The notes under the pieces were generated by a model. That model was given only the letters and a program-made list of their open reading frames with translations, searched no databases and was not told the DNA's origin. A stretch of 64,000 nt of DNA from Paramagnetospirillum caucaseum. Its GTDB lineage: Bacteria > Pseudomonadota > Alphaproteobacteria > Rhodospirillales > Magnetospirillaceae. Shown here one piece after another: positions 18,587 through 27,514 of the stretch. The DNA lies in contig NZ_AONQ01000020.1 in the NCBI RefSeq assembly GCF_000342045.1, forward strand, positions 1 to 64,000, written 5' to 3'. Position 1 is the stretch's first letter; every line of letters starts with the position of its first letter. Position numbers and translations under genes: made by a program.

Positions 18587-20095
18587 CTACTTCTTCTCCT
18601 CGTAGAAATCGGCCACCAGCCGGTCCAGCAGGCGGACGCCGAAGGCGGTGGCGCCCTTAGGCGCGGTGGCGGCGTCCTTCTTGCTCCACGCCACGCCGGC
18701 GATGTCGAGATGGGCCCAGGCCACGTCGTTGGTGAAGCGCTTGAGGAACTGGGCGGCGGTGATGGAGCCGCCTTCCCGCCCGCCGACATTCTTCATGTCG
18801 GCGATGTCGGACTTGATCTGCTTGTCGTAGGACTCGCCCAGCGGCAGACGCCACAGCTTCTCGTCCACCGCCTTGCCGGCGGCGGTCAGGCGGTCGGCAA
18901 GCTTGTCGTCGCTGGCCATCAGGCCGGCGTATTCGTTGCCCAGCGCAATGATGATCGCCCCGGTCAGGGTGGCGAGGTCGACCATGAATTTCGGCTTGAA
19001 GCGGTCCTGGGTGTACCACAGGGCATCGGCGAGAACGAGACGGCCCTCGGCGTCGGTGTTGATCACCTCGATGGTCTGGCCCGACATGGAGGTCACCACG
19101 TCGCCGGGACGCTGGGCGGTGCCCGACGGCATGTTCTCCACCAGCCCGACCACGCCGACGGCGTTGACCTTGGCCTTGCGCCCGGCTAGGGCGGCCATGG
19201 CGCCGATCACCGCGCCGGCCCCCGCCATGTCCCACTTCATGTCCTCCATGCCGGCGCCCGGCTTGATGGAGATGCCGCCCGAATCGAAGGTGACGCCCTT
19301 GCCGACGAAGGCCACCGGGGCCTCGTCCTTCCTGGCTCCATTCTGCCAGCGCATGACCACCAGTTTGGATTCGCGCTCCGAACCCTGGCCGACGCCGAGC
19401 AGCGAGCCCATGCCCAGCTTCTTCATCTGCTTCTCGCCCAGCACCTCGACCTCGATTCCGAGGTCCTTGAGGCTCTCGGCCTTCTCGGCCAGAGATTCGG
19501 GGTGGATGACGTTGGCGGGTTCCGAGACCACGTCGCGGGTCAGGAACACCGCGTCGGCCACCTTGTCCAGGGCGGCGAAGGCGCCCTTGGCCTCGGCGGC
19601 CGCGTCGGTCATGAGCGTCAGCTTCTTCAAGGAGGGCTTGTCCTCCTTCTTCTGCTTGGTCATGTACTTGTCGAAGCGGTACGAGCGCAGCCGCGCCCCC
19701 AGCGCCGCCTGGGCGGCGAACTCGGCCGGCGACAGCGGCGAGCCGGGGACGACGTCCAGCGCCAGGGCCACCTCGGCATCGCCCGAGGTCTGCAACTGGC
19801 CCACCACGGCGCCGCCAAGGGCCTGGGCCGCCAGGGCATCCAGGTCCTTGGCCTTGCCCAGGCCGACCAGCAGCACGCGGGCGAGGTCCAGCCCAGCGGG
19901 AGCCAGGATCAGCAGCGTCTGGCCCTTCTTGCCCTCGAAACGGCCCGAGGCGGCGATGGCGCGGGCAATGCCGCCCTTGGCCTGGGCGTCAAGCGCCTGG
20001 GCGGCGCCGGTCAGCACCTTGCCTTCAAGAATACCGACGGCGACCGCGCCGCTGGTGGGCTGCGACGGCTTGGAAAAGGCGATCTTCATGGACAT
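18587..20095 (-). CDS. pepA: Leucyl aminopeptidase
   Basis: A 502-residue M17 aminopeptidase of normal PepA length. The active-site blocks VGKGVTFDSGGISIK, MKWDMAGAG and NTDAEGRLVLADAL are intact, giving both metal-ligand sets and the catalytic Lys and Arg. It removes N-terminal residues, preferring Leu, and PepA homologues also bind DNA. An ATG two codons downstream (20089) is an equal alternative start. The second M17 gene follows on the same strand, with an inverted repeat between the two. Confidence 0.96.
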   Translation of the reverse strand: MSMKIAFSKPSQPTSGAVAVGILEGKVLTGAAQALDAQAKGGIARAIAASGRFEGKKGQTLLILAPAGLDLARVLLVGLGKAKDLDALAAQALGGAVVGQLQTSGDAEVALALDVVPGSPLSPAEFAAQAALGARLRSYRFDKYMTKQKKEDKPSLKKLTLMTDAAAEAKGAFAALDKVADAVFLTRDVVSEPANVIHPESLAEKAESLKDLGIEVEVLGEKQMKKLGMGSLLGVGQGSERESKLVVMRWQNGARKDEAPVAFVGKGVTFDSGGISIKPGAGMEDMKWDMAGAGAVIGAMAALAGRKAKVNAVGVVGLVENMPSGTAQRPGDVVTSMSGQTIEVINTDAEGRLVLADALWYTQDRFKPKFMVDLATLTGAIIIALGNEYAGLMASDDKLADRLTAAGKAVDEKLWRLPLGESYDKQIKSDIADMKNVGGREGGSITAAQFLKRFTNDVAWAHLDIAGVAWSKKDAATAPKGATAFGVRLLDRLVADFYEEKK

Positions 20096-20107
20096 CCTCG
20101 CGCTCGG

Positions 20108-20138
20108 ACATTGGGATGGAATTCACTTGTCCCAATGT
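20108..20138 (-). promoter_or_regulatory. 9-bp perfect inverted repeat in the pepA upstream region
   Basis: ACATTGGGA at 20108-20116 is repeated inverted as TCCCAATGT at 20130-20138, 13 to 43 bases upstream of the pepA start. The position suits an operator or an mRNA hairpin. No recognised regulator motif matches it. Confidence 0.45.
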
Positions 20139-20245
20139 AGCGCGCCCGGAGCGGAAGGAAAGGGGGTATGCCATATTGGGACGGACGAAGTCCGGTGGAA
20201 CATGGCCAGGCCCAGGGGCCGCCCGGCGATCGGGGGCACTGTGAA

Positions 20246-21237
20246 TCAGGCCTTTTCCGCCTGCTTTTCCGCTTCCTCGTCGGCCTCGTCCTCGATGTGC
20301 TCGATTTCCTCGAGCTTGGGATGCTCGCCCGACATCAGCCAGATCAGGCCGCCCGGCGAGGGCGGTGACGATGCTGCTCACCCCGAACAGCACGCCCCAG
20401 CACGGCGGCCGAGCCGGGTTCGACCCCGACATAGCCGAAGGCCACGATCATGATGTTCTCGCGCAGGCCGAAGCCGGCGATGGAGATGGGCAGGGTCAGG
20501 GCGAGGATGACCGGCGGGAACAGGATCAGGCAATCGATGATGGAAACATCGAGGCCGAGTCCCAGGGCCAGGACATAGACCACCAGCGACAGGTTGGCGT
20601 GGCCGATGACGGCGACGGCCAGCGTGCCGAGGCTGAAAGGCACCCGGCGGCACAGCTTGCGCGTATCGCCCGCCAGATGGACCATCCCCCGCACCACCCG
20701 CCAGCGGTGCAGCGAGACCGGCAGCCGGTCCAGCTGGCTGATGAAGGCGATGCCGCTGATGCCGACGGCCGACAGCAGGGGAAACACCCAGGTTCCGGGA
20801 ATTTCCGGCACCCGGTCCAGCAGCAGCGGCTGCATGGCCGCCACCAGCAGGACCAGCCCCAGGATGGTGACGATACGCTCCAGCATCACCGAATTGACGC
20901 TGGCCTGCAGGGACAGGCCCGACCGGTGCGCCTTCCACATGCGCATGGCGTCGCCCACCACCGGGGTGACGATGGAGAAACAGACGCCGATATAATAGAC
21001 CGGCAGCGCCTGCAGCGCAGAGAACGCCGCCTTGAGGGCGCGCAGCACCAGCCACCAGCGCATGGCGCCGAGGAATACCTGGGCGACGCCCAGCGACAGG
21101 GCGGCAAGCAACATCAAGGGATCAAGCGTCTTGGCCTGACCCCAGGCCGCAGCAAGATCGACATTCCTGAATGCGAACCAGATCAGCCCGACCGAGAGCA
21201 CGCCCTTGAGCACCCACGGCAACCAGCGTTTCACCAT
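20246..21237 (-). pseudogene. Flippase-like / LPG-synthase-type membrane protein, two frameshifts near the 3' end
   Basis: As written, the frame encodes 297 residues of a polytopic membrane protein with at least six hydrophobic segments and the family stretch YYIGVCFSIVTPVVGDAMRM (lysylphosphatidylglycerol-synthase-type membrane domain, UPF0104/AglD-like). It ends abruptly in a basic tail after VLG. One surplus base in the run of four C at 20395-20398 and another in the run of three C at 20352-20354 break the frame. Removing one from each restores VLGVLFGVSSIVTALAGGLI followed by a charged Glu/Lys tail, 329 residues, stopping at 20246. It may be a decayed gene or carry two sequencing errors. 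ATG at 21237; an adjacent TTG precedes it. Confidence 0.75.
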
Positions 21238-21305
21238 CAATCCCGAAACCCGTCAGAGCGCGAGGCGGCAAGCTTTACCACATCCGGCGGGAAAGGGAAT
21301 ATGCC

Positions 21306-22394
21306 TCAGCGCTGAAAACGTACCGGCTGGCGCTTGCGCCCCCAGGTGCCCGGCGCCGCCTCGAAGCGCCCCGGCAGCGGCGTGCCGCATTCCCGGCAAT
21401 GGCCCTCGGGGGTCAGCCCCCAGGTGGACAGCTCGTACCAGTCCCGCCCGATCAGCAGGGCGCCGCAGCCGGAACAATAGGTCCCGCCCCCCGCCGGGTC
21501 GTGGACGTTGCCGGTATAGACGTAGCGCAGGCCGTTCCCGAGGGCGATGTCGCGGGCTCGGGTCAGGGTGGCGGGCGGCGTGTTGGCCTTGTCGCGCATC
21601 TTCCAGTCGGGATGGAAGGCGGAGAAGTGCAGCGGCACGTCGGGACCCAGCGCCGCCATCATCCACTTGCTCTGGGCGTCGATCTCCTCCGGGCTGTCGT
21701 TCTCGCCGGGGATCAGAAGGGTGGTGACCTCGAACCACACGTCGGTCTCATGCCTGAGATAGACCAGGGTGTCCTTCACCGCCTCGAGATGGGCGCCGCA
21801 CAGGCGGTGGTAGAAATCCTCGGTGAAGGCCTTCAGGTCCACGTTGGCGGCATCCATGTGGGCGTAGAACTCGGCCCGGGCCTCGGGCTTGATATAACCG
21901 GCGGTCACCGCCACGGTCTTCAGGCCGCGGGCGTGGCAGGCCTTGGCCACGTCCACGGCGTATTCCAGGAAGATGACCGGATCGTTGTAGGTGAAGGCCA
22001 CCGAGCGGCAGCCCAGCTGCACCGCCGCCCGGGCGATCATGTCGGGATCGGCGGCATCGTTGAGCCGGTCGATCTCCTTCGCCTTGGAGATGTCCCAGTT
22101 CTGGCAGAACTTGCAGGTCAGGTTGCAGCCCGCCGTGCCGAACGACAGGATCGGCGTGCCGGGCAGGAAGTGGTTCAAGGGCTTCTTCTCGACGGGATCG
22201 ACGCAGAACCCCGACGAGCGGCCATAGGTGGTCAACACCATCTTGCCGCCGTCGTTGGCCCGCACGAAGCACAGCCCCCGCTGCCCGTCGTTTAAGCGGC
22301 ACTCGCGCGGGCAGACGTCGCACTGCACCCGCCCGTCGTCGAGGACACGCCAGTGGCGTCCGGGAAAATGCGACCCCTGGAGGACGTCGTTCAT
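21306..22394 (-). CDS. amrS: AmmeMemoRadiSam system radical SAM enzyme
   Basis: A 362-residue radical SAM protein. The cluster motif CNLTCKFC binds the 4Fe-4S centre used to cleave S-adenosylmethionine. Additional Cys groups lie before it (CDVCPRECRLNDGQRGLC) and near the C terminus (CSGCGALL and CREC), the latter like a zinc ribbon. This pattern and the nearby fused AmrB-AmrA gene identify AmrS of the AmmeMemoRadiSam system. The reaction of the system in bacteria is not established. The ATG at 22394 was chosen over an upstream start that would overlap the divergent antitoxin promoter. Confidence 0.9.
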   Translation of the reverse strand: MNDVLQGSHFPGRHWRVLDDGRVQCDVCPRECRLNDGQRGLCFVRANDGGKMVLTTYGRSSGFCVDPVEKKPLNHFLPGTPILSFGTAGCNLTCKFCQNWDISKAKEIDRLNDAADPDMIARAAVQLGCRSVAFTYNDPVIFLEYAVDVAKACHARGLKTVAVTAGYIKPEARAEFYAHMDAANVDLKAFTEDFYHRLCGAHLEAVKDTLVYLRHETDVWFEVTTLLIPGENDSPEEIDAQSKWMMAALGPDVPLHFSAFHPDWKMRDKANTPPATLTRARDIALGNGLRYVYTGNVHDPAGGGTYCSGCGALLIGRDWYELSTWGLTPEGHCRECGTPLPGRFEAAPGTWGRKRQPVRFQR

Positions 22395-22440
22395 GGCCCC
22401 ATCATACGCTGAACTTGACCCGGCGGCCATTGCGGGCGCA

Positions 22441-22464
22441 TCCTTGACCAAGCTTGGTCAAGGA
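22441..22464. promoter_or_regulatory. Perfect 24-bp palindrome over the antitoxin ribosome binding site
   Basis: The half-site TCCTTGACCAAG (22441-22452) is followed directly by its exact reverse complement (22453-22464), with no spacer. The right end forms the AAGGA of the antitoxin Shine-Dalgarno, nine bases before its GTG. It is well placed as the operator bound by the antitoxin or toxin-antitoxin complex. As RNA it could also fold and hide the ribosome binding site. Confidence 0.75.
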
Positions 22465-22472
22465 GCATTTCC

Positions 22473-22712
22473 GTGAGCGAAGCCGTTAATCTCTACGACG
22501 CCAAGACCCACCTGTCGCAACTGGTGGAGCGCGCCGCGCGAGGCGAAGAGATCATCATCGCCAAGGCCGGGCGCCCCCTGGCCCGGCTGGTGCCGCTGGA
22601 AGCGCCGGGACCGCGGCGGGTGCCCGGCGCCCTGGCCGGTCGTGTCCGTATCGGCGGCGATTTCGACGCGCCGTTGCCCGATGATCTGATGGCCGGATTC
22701 GCGGGCGCATGA
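22473..22712 (+). CDS. Type II antitoxin, Phd/YefM family
   Basis: A 79-residue antitoxin. The N-terminal half has the Phd/YefM DNA-binding pattern (VNLYDAKTHLSQLVERAARG, then IIIAKAGRPLARLVPL); the C-terminal tail (RVRIGGDFDAPLPDDLMAGF) is the part expected to wrap the toxin. It starts at GTG 22473 after AAGGAG. The stop overlaps the toxin ATG (ATGA at 22709-22712), the normal coupling. A 24-bp palindrome just upstream suggests autorepression. Confidence 0.93.
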   Translation: MSEAVNLYDAKTHLSQLVERAARGEEIIIAKAGRPLARLVPLEAPGPRRVPGALAGRVRIGGDFDAPLPDDLMAGFAGA

Positions 22713-23092
22713 GGCTGCTGCTCGACACCCATGTAGTGCTGTGGTGGCTGGCCGACGATCCGGCCCTGCCCCGGACGATCCGCGCCGCCCTGGCCGATCC
22801 GTCCGTCGAGGCCCTGGTCAGCGCCGCCACCGCCTGGGAGATCGCCATCAAGCGGGCTCTGGGCCGGCTGGATTTTCCGGCGGATGAACTGGAGAGCATC
22901 CTGAAAGACAACGGCTTCAAGCCGCTGCCCATCACGACCGCCCACGCAGTGGCGGCAGGCGCCCTGCCCCGTCACCATGCTGATCCCTTCGACCGCATGC
23001 TGGTCGCCCAGGCAGCCTGCGAATCCCTGACCCTGGCCAGCGTCGATCCCATGGTCGCCCGTTACGGCGTACCGGTGCTGAACGGCGTCTGA
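22709..23092 (+). CDS. PIN-domain toxin, VapC-like
   Basis: A 127-residue PIN-domain ribonuclease toxin. The acidic metal-binding residues are in place: D6 (LLLDTHVVLWWL), E44 (TAWEIAIK), D95 (HADPFDRMLVAQA) and D113. It overlaps the Phd-type antitoxin by four bases. PIN toxins cleave RNA, often tRNA or rRNA, when the antitoxin is lost. The pair interrupts the region between amrS and the amrB-amrA fusion, reading in the direction of the latter with only a 33-base gap, so readthrough is possible. Confidence 0.94.
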   Translation: MRLLLDTHVVLWWLADDPALPRTIRAALADPSVEALVSAATAWEIAIKRALGRLDFPADELESILKDNGFKPLPITTAHAVAAGALPRHHADPFDRMLVAQAACESLTLASVDPMVARYGVPVLNGV

Positions 23093-23125
23093 TCTGCTAT
23101 CCTGAAACGGATGAGGGAGGCCGCC

Positions 23126-24496
23126 ATGACCGCCATCCGTCCCACCGCCGTGGCCGGACAGTTCTATCCCGCCGATTTCGCCGAGGCCAACCGGCAGCTC
23201 ACCGCCTTTCTCGACGGCGCGGCGCCCGCCCCTTGCGCCGGACGGCGGCCCAAGGCGCTGATCGCGCCCCATGCCGGCTGGGTCTATTCCGGCCCGGTGG
23301 CGGCGGGGGCCTATGCCCTGTTGAAGCCTTTCCGGGGCGGCTATGCCCGCGTGGTGCTGCTGGGCCCCAGCCACCGGCTGGCGTTCCGGGGCATGGCGCT
23401 GTCGTCGGCCGACCAGTGGGCCTCGCCGCTGGGGCCTCAGCCGCTGGACAAGGACTGGTCGCGGCTGGCCGGGGTGGCCGGCGTCGGCGTGCTGGACCAG
23501 GCCCATGCCCAGGAGCATTCCCTGGAGGTGCACGTTCCCTTCCTGCAGGCGACCCTCGGTGAATTCACCCTGCTGCCGGTGGTGATCGGCGACGCCACCC
23601 CCGAGATGGTCGCCGGATTGCTCGACGCCCTGTGGGGCGGCGACGAGACGCTGATCGTCATTTCCACCGACCTGTCCCACTACCTGCCCTACGAGCAGTG
23701 CCGCGGCACCGACGGCCAGACCGCCGCCGCCATCGAGCGCATGGACCCGGTGGCCATTTCCCGCGAGGGCGCCTGCGGCCGCCTGCCGGTGGGCGGGCTG
23801 CTGACCGCCGCCAAACGCCGGGGCCTGGAGATCGTCACCCTGGACGTGCGCAATTCCGGCGATACCGCCGGACCGAAGGACCGGGTGGTGGGCTATGGCG
23901 CATGGGCGCTGTTCGAGACGGAGAAGGCCATGAGCGAATCCGACGAGATCAAGGCCATGGGCCAGACCCTGCTGGACCTGTCCTGGGCCTCCATCCGCCA
24001 CGGGTTGGAGACCGGCGCCCCCGCCGCCCCTCCCGCCGAGCGGCCCGGCATCCTGGGCCGGCCCGGCGCGGTGTTCGTGACGCTCAACCGCCTCGGCAAT
24101 CTGCGCGGCTGCATCGGCTCGGTGACCGCCTGGCGGCCGCTGGCCGAGGATTTGGTGGACAACGCCTTCAAATCGGCCTTCAAGGACCCGCGCTTCCCGC
24201 CGCTCGGCCCCGAGGAGATGGACGGCCTCGGCCTGTCGCTCTCGGTGCTGACGCCCCCCGTGCCCATGACCTTCAGGGACGAAGCCCACATGCTGGAACA
24301 ATTGCGGCCGCGCACCGACGGCCTGATCATCGAGGATGGCGGCAAGCGCGCCCTGTTCCTGCCCTCGGTATGGGAGCAACTGCCCGACAAGCGCCTGTTC
24401 CTCGCCCACCTCAAGGCCAAGGCCGGCATGAAGGCCGACCACTGGTCGCCGGGCTTCAGGGCGTCGCGCTTCCAGGCGGTGGAGATCGGCAAGTGA
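23126..24496 (+). CDS. amrBA: AmmeMemoRadiSam system fused protein B (Memo) and A (AMMECR1)
   Basis: A 456-residue fusion. Residues 1-265 form the Memo domain (class III extradiol dioxygenase-like fold), with His-containing stretches LIAPHAGWVYSGPVA, LLGPSH, EHSLEVHVPFLQ and STDLSHYLPY. Residues 275-456 form the AMMECR1 domain with GRPGAVFVTL and NLRGCIGSV. The ATG at 23126 follows GAGGGAGG and is preferred over 23111. Its stop overlaps the GTG of the molybdenum hydroxylase gene, so these are co-translated. The substrate is unknown; amrS lies divergently beyond the toxin-antitoxin pair. Confidence 0.92.
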   Translation: MTAIRPTAVAGQFYPADFAEANRQLTAFLDGAAPAPCAGRRPKALIAPHAGWVYSGPVAAGAYALLKPFRGGYARVVLLGPSHRLAFRGMALSSADQWASPLGPQPLDKDWSRLAGVAGVGVLDQAHAQEHSLEVHVPFLQATLGEFTLLPVVIGDATPEMVAGLLDALWGGDETLIVISTDLSHYLPYEQCRGTDGQTAAAIERMDPVAISREGACGRLPVGGLLTAAKRRGLEIVTLDVRNSGDTAGPKDRVVGYGAWALFETEKAMSESDEIKAMGQTLLDLSWASIRHGLETGAPAAPPAERPGILGRPGAVFVTLNRLGNLRGCIGSVTAWRPLAEDLVDNAFKSAFKDPRFPPLGPEEMDGLGLSLSVLTPPVPMTFRDEAHMLEQLRPRTDGLIIEDGGKRALFLPSVWEQLPDKRLFLAHLKAKAGMKADHWSPGFRASRFQAVEIGK

Positions 24497-26688
24497 AGCG
24501 CTTCGGCTTCGGCCAGAGCCGCACCCGGGTCGAGGACCTGCGCTTCCTCGGCGGGCGGGGCCATTACGCCGACGACATCAACCTGACCGGTCAGTTATAC
24601 GGGATGGTGGTGCGTTCGCTGCTGCCCCATGCCGACGTCGCGGTGGATGCGGGGGCGGCGCGGAGCATGCCCGGCGTGCTGCTGGTGCTGACCCATGCCG
24701 AGATGGCCGAGCAGGGAATCGGCCCCATGGTCTACGGCTTCCTGCCCGAGGGCGCCCGGCCGCCGCCGCCGCGCCCGGTGATCGCCGGCCCCCGCACGCG
24801 GCATGCCGGCGAGCCGCTGGCCTTCGTGGTGGCCGAGACCCTGGCCCAGGCCCGCGACGCCGCCGAGGCGGTGCTGGTGGACTACCATCCCCTGCCCCCC
24901 ACCCCCGAGGACGCCTTCGTCTGGGAGATGGGCGACGCCGCCCGGGTGGCCGAGGCCTTCGCCCGCGCCGACCGGGTGGTGGAACTGGACCTGGTCAACA
25001 ACCGCCTGGCCCCCACCGCCATGGAGCCGCGCGCCTGCCTGGCCCGGCCGCTGCCCGGGGGACGGCTGGAACTGATCTCCGGCAGCCAGGGGGTGCACGA
25101 AATCCGCGACCGCCTCGCCCCGGTCCTGGGCATCGCGCCGGAAATCCTCGACGTCATCACCCCCGACGTGGGCGGCGGCTTCGGCCTCAAGATCAGCCCG
25201 TTCCCCGAGCAGGCCATGGCGCTGGTGGCGGCGCGCATGCTCGACCGCCCGGTCAAGTGGACCGCCGACCGCACCGAAAGCTTCCTGTCCGACACCCACG
25301 GGCGCGGCCATGTCAGCACCGGGCGGCTGGCGCTGGACGCCGAGGGACGCTTCCTCGGGCTGCAGGTGGAGACGGTGGCCGATCTCGGCGCCTACGTCTC
25401 CAATTACGGCGCCTACATCCCCACCCTGGCGGGGACCGGCATGCTGACCGGGGTCTACGACATCCCCGCCTTCCATGCGCGGGTGCGCTGCATCCATACC
25501 CACACCACTCCCACCGATGCCTACCGGGGCGCCGGACGGCCCGAGGCCGCCTATCTCATCGAGCGGCTGGTCGAGGCGGCGGCGCGCGACAGCGGCCTCA
25601 CCCCGATGGAGATCAGGAAGCGCAACTTCATCCCCCCCGAAGCCTTCCCCTATGCCAGCGCCGGCCAGCACACCTACGATTCCGGCGAGTTCGCCCGGGT
25701 GATGGATGCGGCGCTGGAGCGTTCCGGCTGGGCGGATTTCCCGGCCCGCCGGGCGGACAGCGAAGCCCGGGGCCGGCGGCGCGGCATCGGACTGGCCTAT
25801 TACATCGAGATCTGCGGCGGCACCTCGGGCGAGGACGTGGCGGTGACCGTCGGCCCGGACGGCACGGCGGAAATCCTGGTCGGCACCCAGTCCAGCGGCC
25901 AGGGTCACGAGACCGCCTATGCCCAGATGCTGGCCGCCGAACTGGGCCTGGAGATGGAGCGCATCCGGGTGGTCCAGGGCGACACGCGGCGCATCGGCAG
26001 CGGCGGCGGCACCGGCGGCTCGCGCTCGCTGTCGCAGCAAGGCGGCGCCATCGCGGCGGCGGCCATCTCCCTGGCCGAGCAGGCCCGCCCCCTGGCCGCC
26101 AGGCTGCTGCAGGCCGGGCAGGTGGAGTTCGAGGACGGCCGTTACCGGGCGGCGGGCGGCTCGGTATCCTTCGCCCAGGTCCTGGCCGATCACGGAATGC
26201 CGCTGCACGCCCGGCTGCGCTTCCGTCCGCCGGCCTCGACCTTTCCCAACGGCTGCCATGTCTGCGAGATCGAGGTGGACCCCGAAACCGGCGAGAGCGA
26301 AATCCTGCGCTACACCATCGTCGACGACGTGGGCACCGTGCTCAACCCGCTGCTGCTCAAGGGCCAGATCGTCGGCGGCGCCATCCAGGGCATCGGCCAG
26401 GCCCTGCTGGAGCAGGCCGTATTCGATCCCGAAAGCTTCCAGCCGCTGACCTCGAGCCTGATCGACTATGCGCTGCCCAGGGCCGCCCATGTTCCGGAGA
26501 TCGACTTCTCCACCGTGGAGATTCCCTGCCGCACCCATCCCCTGGGGCTCAAGGGGGCCGGCGAGGCCGGAACCATCGGCGCCGCCCCGGCGGTGATCAA
26601 CGCCCTATGCAACGCCCTGGATATCCGCCATATGGACATGCCCGCCACGCCGCTGGCGGTCTGGAACGTCCTCAACCGGAAGACCTGA
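24493..26688 (+). CDS. Molybdenum hydroxylase large subunit (xanthine dehydrogenase / CoxL-like)
   Basis: A 731-residue molybdopterin-binding subunit of the xanthine dehydrogenase family. Visible motifs are VGGGFGLKISPFPEQ, AYRGAGRPEAAYL (the form II CoxL-like active-site loop) and GEAGTIGAAPAVINA with the catalytic Glu. It starts at GTG 24493 overlapping the amrBA stop and is slightly shorter than typical 770-800-residue members. The usual small 2Fe-2S and FAD subunits are not adjacent, so it must use distant partners or act unusually. It oxidises an unknown substrate at a molybdenum centre in the cytoplasm, since no signal is present. Confidence 0.9.
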   Translation: MKRFGFGQSRTRVEDLRFLGGRGHYADDINLTGQLYGMVVRSLLPHADVAVDAGAARSMPGVLLVLTHAEMAEQGIGPMVYGFLPEGARPPPPRPVIAGPRTRHAGEPLAFVVAETLAQARDAAEAVLVDYHPLPPTPEDAFVWEMGDAARVAEAFARADRVVELDLVNNRLAPTAMEPRACLARPLPGGRLELISGSQGVHEIRDRLAPVLGIAPEILDVITPDVGGGFGLKISPFPEQAMALVAARMLDRPVKWTADRTESFLSDTHGRGHVSTGRLALDAEGRFLGLQVETVADLGAYVSNYGAYIPTLAGTGMLTGVYDIPAFHARVRCIHTHTTPTDAYRGAGRPEAAYLIERLVEAAARDSGLTPMEIRKRNFIPPEAFPYASAGQHTYDSGEFARVMDAALERSGWADFPARRADSEARGRRRGIGLAYYIEICGGTSGEDVAVTVGPDGTAEILVGTQSSGQGHETAYAQMLAAELGLEMERIRVVQGDTRRIGSGGGTGGSRSLSQQGGAIAAAAISLAEQARPLAARLLQAGQVEFEDGRYRAAGGSVSFAQVLADHGMPLHARLRFRPPASTFPNGCHVCEIEVDPETGESEILRYTIVDDVGTVLNPLLLKGQIVGGAIQGIGQALLEQAVFDPESFQPLTSSLIDYALPRAAHVPEIDFSTVEIPCRTHPLGLKGAGEAGTIGAAPAVINALCNALDIRHMDMPATPLAVWNVLNRKT

Positions 26689-27465
26689 ATGTCCCTGCCC
26701 GCCGATCTGTCGCCGCTGCTCGAACCCCTGGAAGACCTCGCCCGCCGGGCCGGCGCGGTGATCATGGAGGTCTACCAATCCGACTTCGCCGTGCGCGACA
26801 AGGACGATGCCTCGCCGGTCACCGAGGCCGACGAGAAGGCCGAGGCGGTGATCCTGCCCGGCCTGGCCGCCCTGGCCCCCGGCGTGCCGGTGGTGGCCGA
26901 GGAGCAGGTGGCGGCCGGGCGTATCCCCGAGATCGGCGCCGGCCCGTTCTGGCTGGTCGATCCCCTGGACGGCACCAAGGAATTCATCAAGCGCAACGGC
27001 GAATTCACCGTCAATATCGGCCTGATCCGGGACGGCGTCCCGGTGCTGGGCGTGGTGCTGGCCCCGGCGCGGAACGAATTGTGGTCGGGGACCGGTTCCA
27101 CCGCCTTCAAGGCCGACCGGACCGGCCGCCGCCCCATCGCCTGCCGCCCCGTTCCCGCCACCGGCGCGGTGGCCATGACGTCCCGCTCGCACCGCAACCC
27201 CGAGGCCATGGACAAGTGGCTGGAGCAATATCCCGGCGCCACCCTGGACTTCGCCGGCTCGTCGCTGAAGTTCTGCCTAGTGGCCGAGGGCGCCGCCGAC
27301 CTCTATCCCCGCTTCGGCCCCACCTGCGAGTGGGACATCGCGGCGGCCAGCGCCGTGCTGCTGGCGGCGGGCGGCAGCGTCGCCACCTTCGACGGCGCCG
27401 CCATGGCCTATGGCAAGGCGCCCAGATTCCTCAACCCGGATTTCATCGCCAAGGGCAGAGGGTAA
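26689..27465 (+). CDS. cysQ: 3'(2'),5'-bisphosphate nucleotidase
   Basis: A 258-residue enzyme of the inositol monophosphatase superfamily that converts adenosine 3',5'-bisphosphate to AMP during sulfate assimilation. The metal-site motifs are VVAEEQ, DPLDGTKEFI and CEWDIAAA, the CysQ versions. The ATG directly follows the TGA of the preceding gene, so it is the last gene of an amrBA-molybdohydroxylase-cysQ transcription unit. Confidence 0.95.
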   Translation: MSLPADLSPLLEPLEDLARRAGAVIMEVYQSDFAVRDKDDASPVTEADEKAEAVILPGLAALAPGVPVVAEEQVAAGRIPEIGAGPFWLVDPLDGTKEFIKRNGEFTVNIGLIRDGVPVLGVVLAPARNELWSGTGSTAFKADRTGRRPIACRPVPATGAVAMTSRSHRNPEAMDKWLEQYPGATLDFAGSSLKFCLVAEGAADLYPRFGPTCEWDIAAASAVLLAAGGSVATFDGAAMAYGKAPRFLNPDFIAKGRG

Positions 27466-27514
27466 TTCCCCAAACAAGGGTTGGCGTCCCGACCATGGGC
27501 ATAGGTGAAAGACC

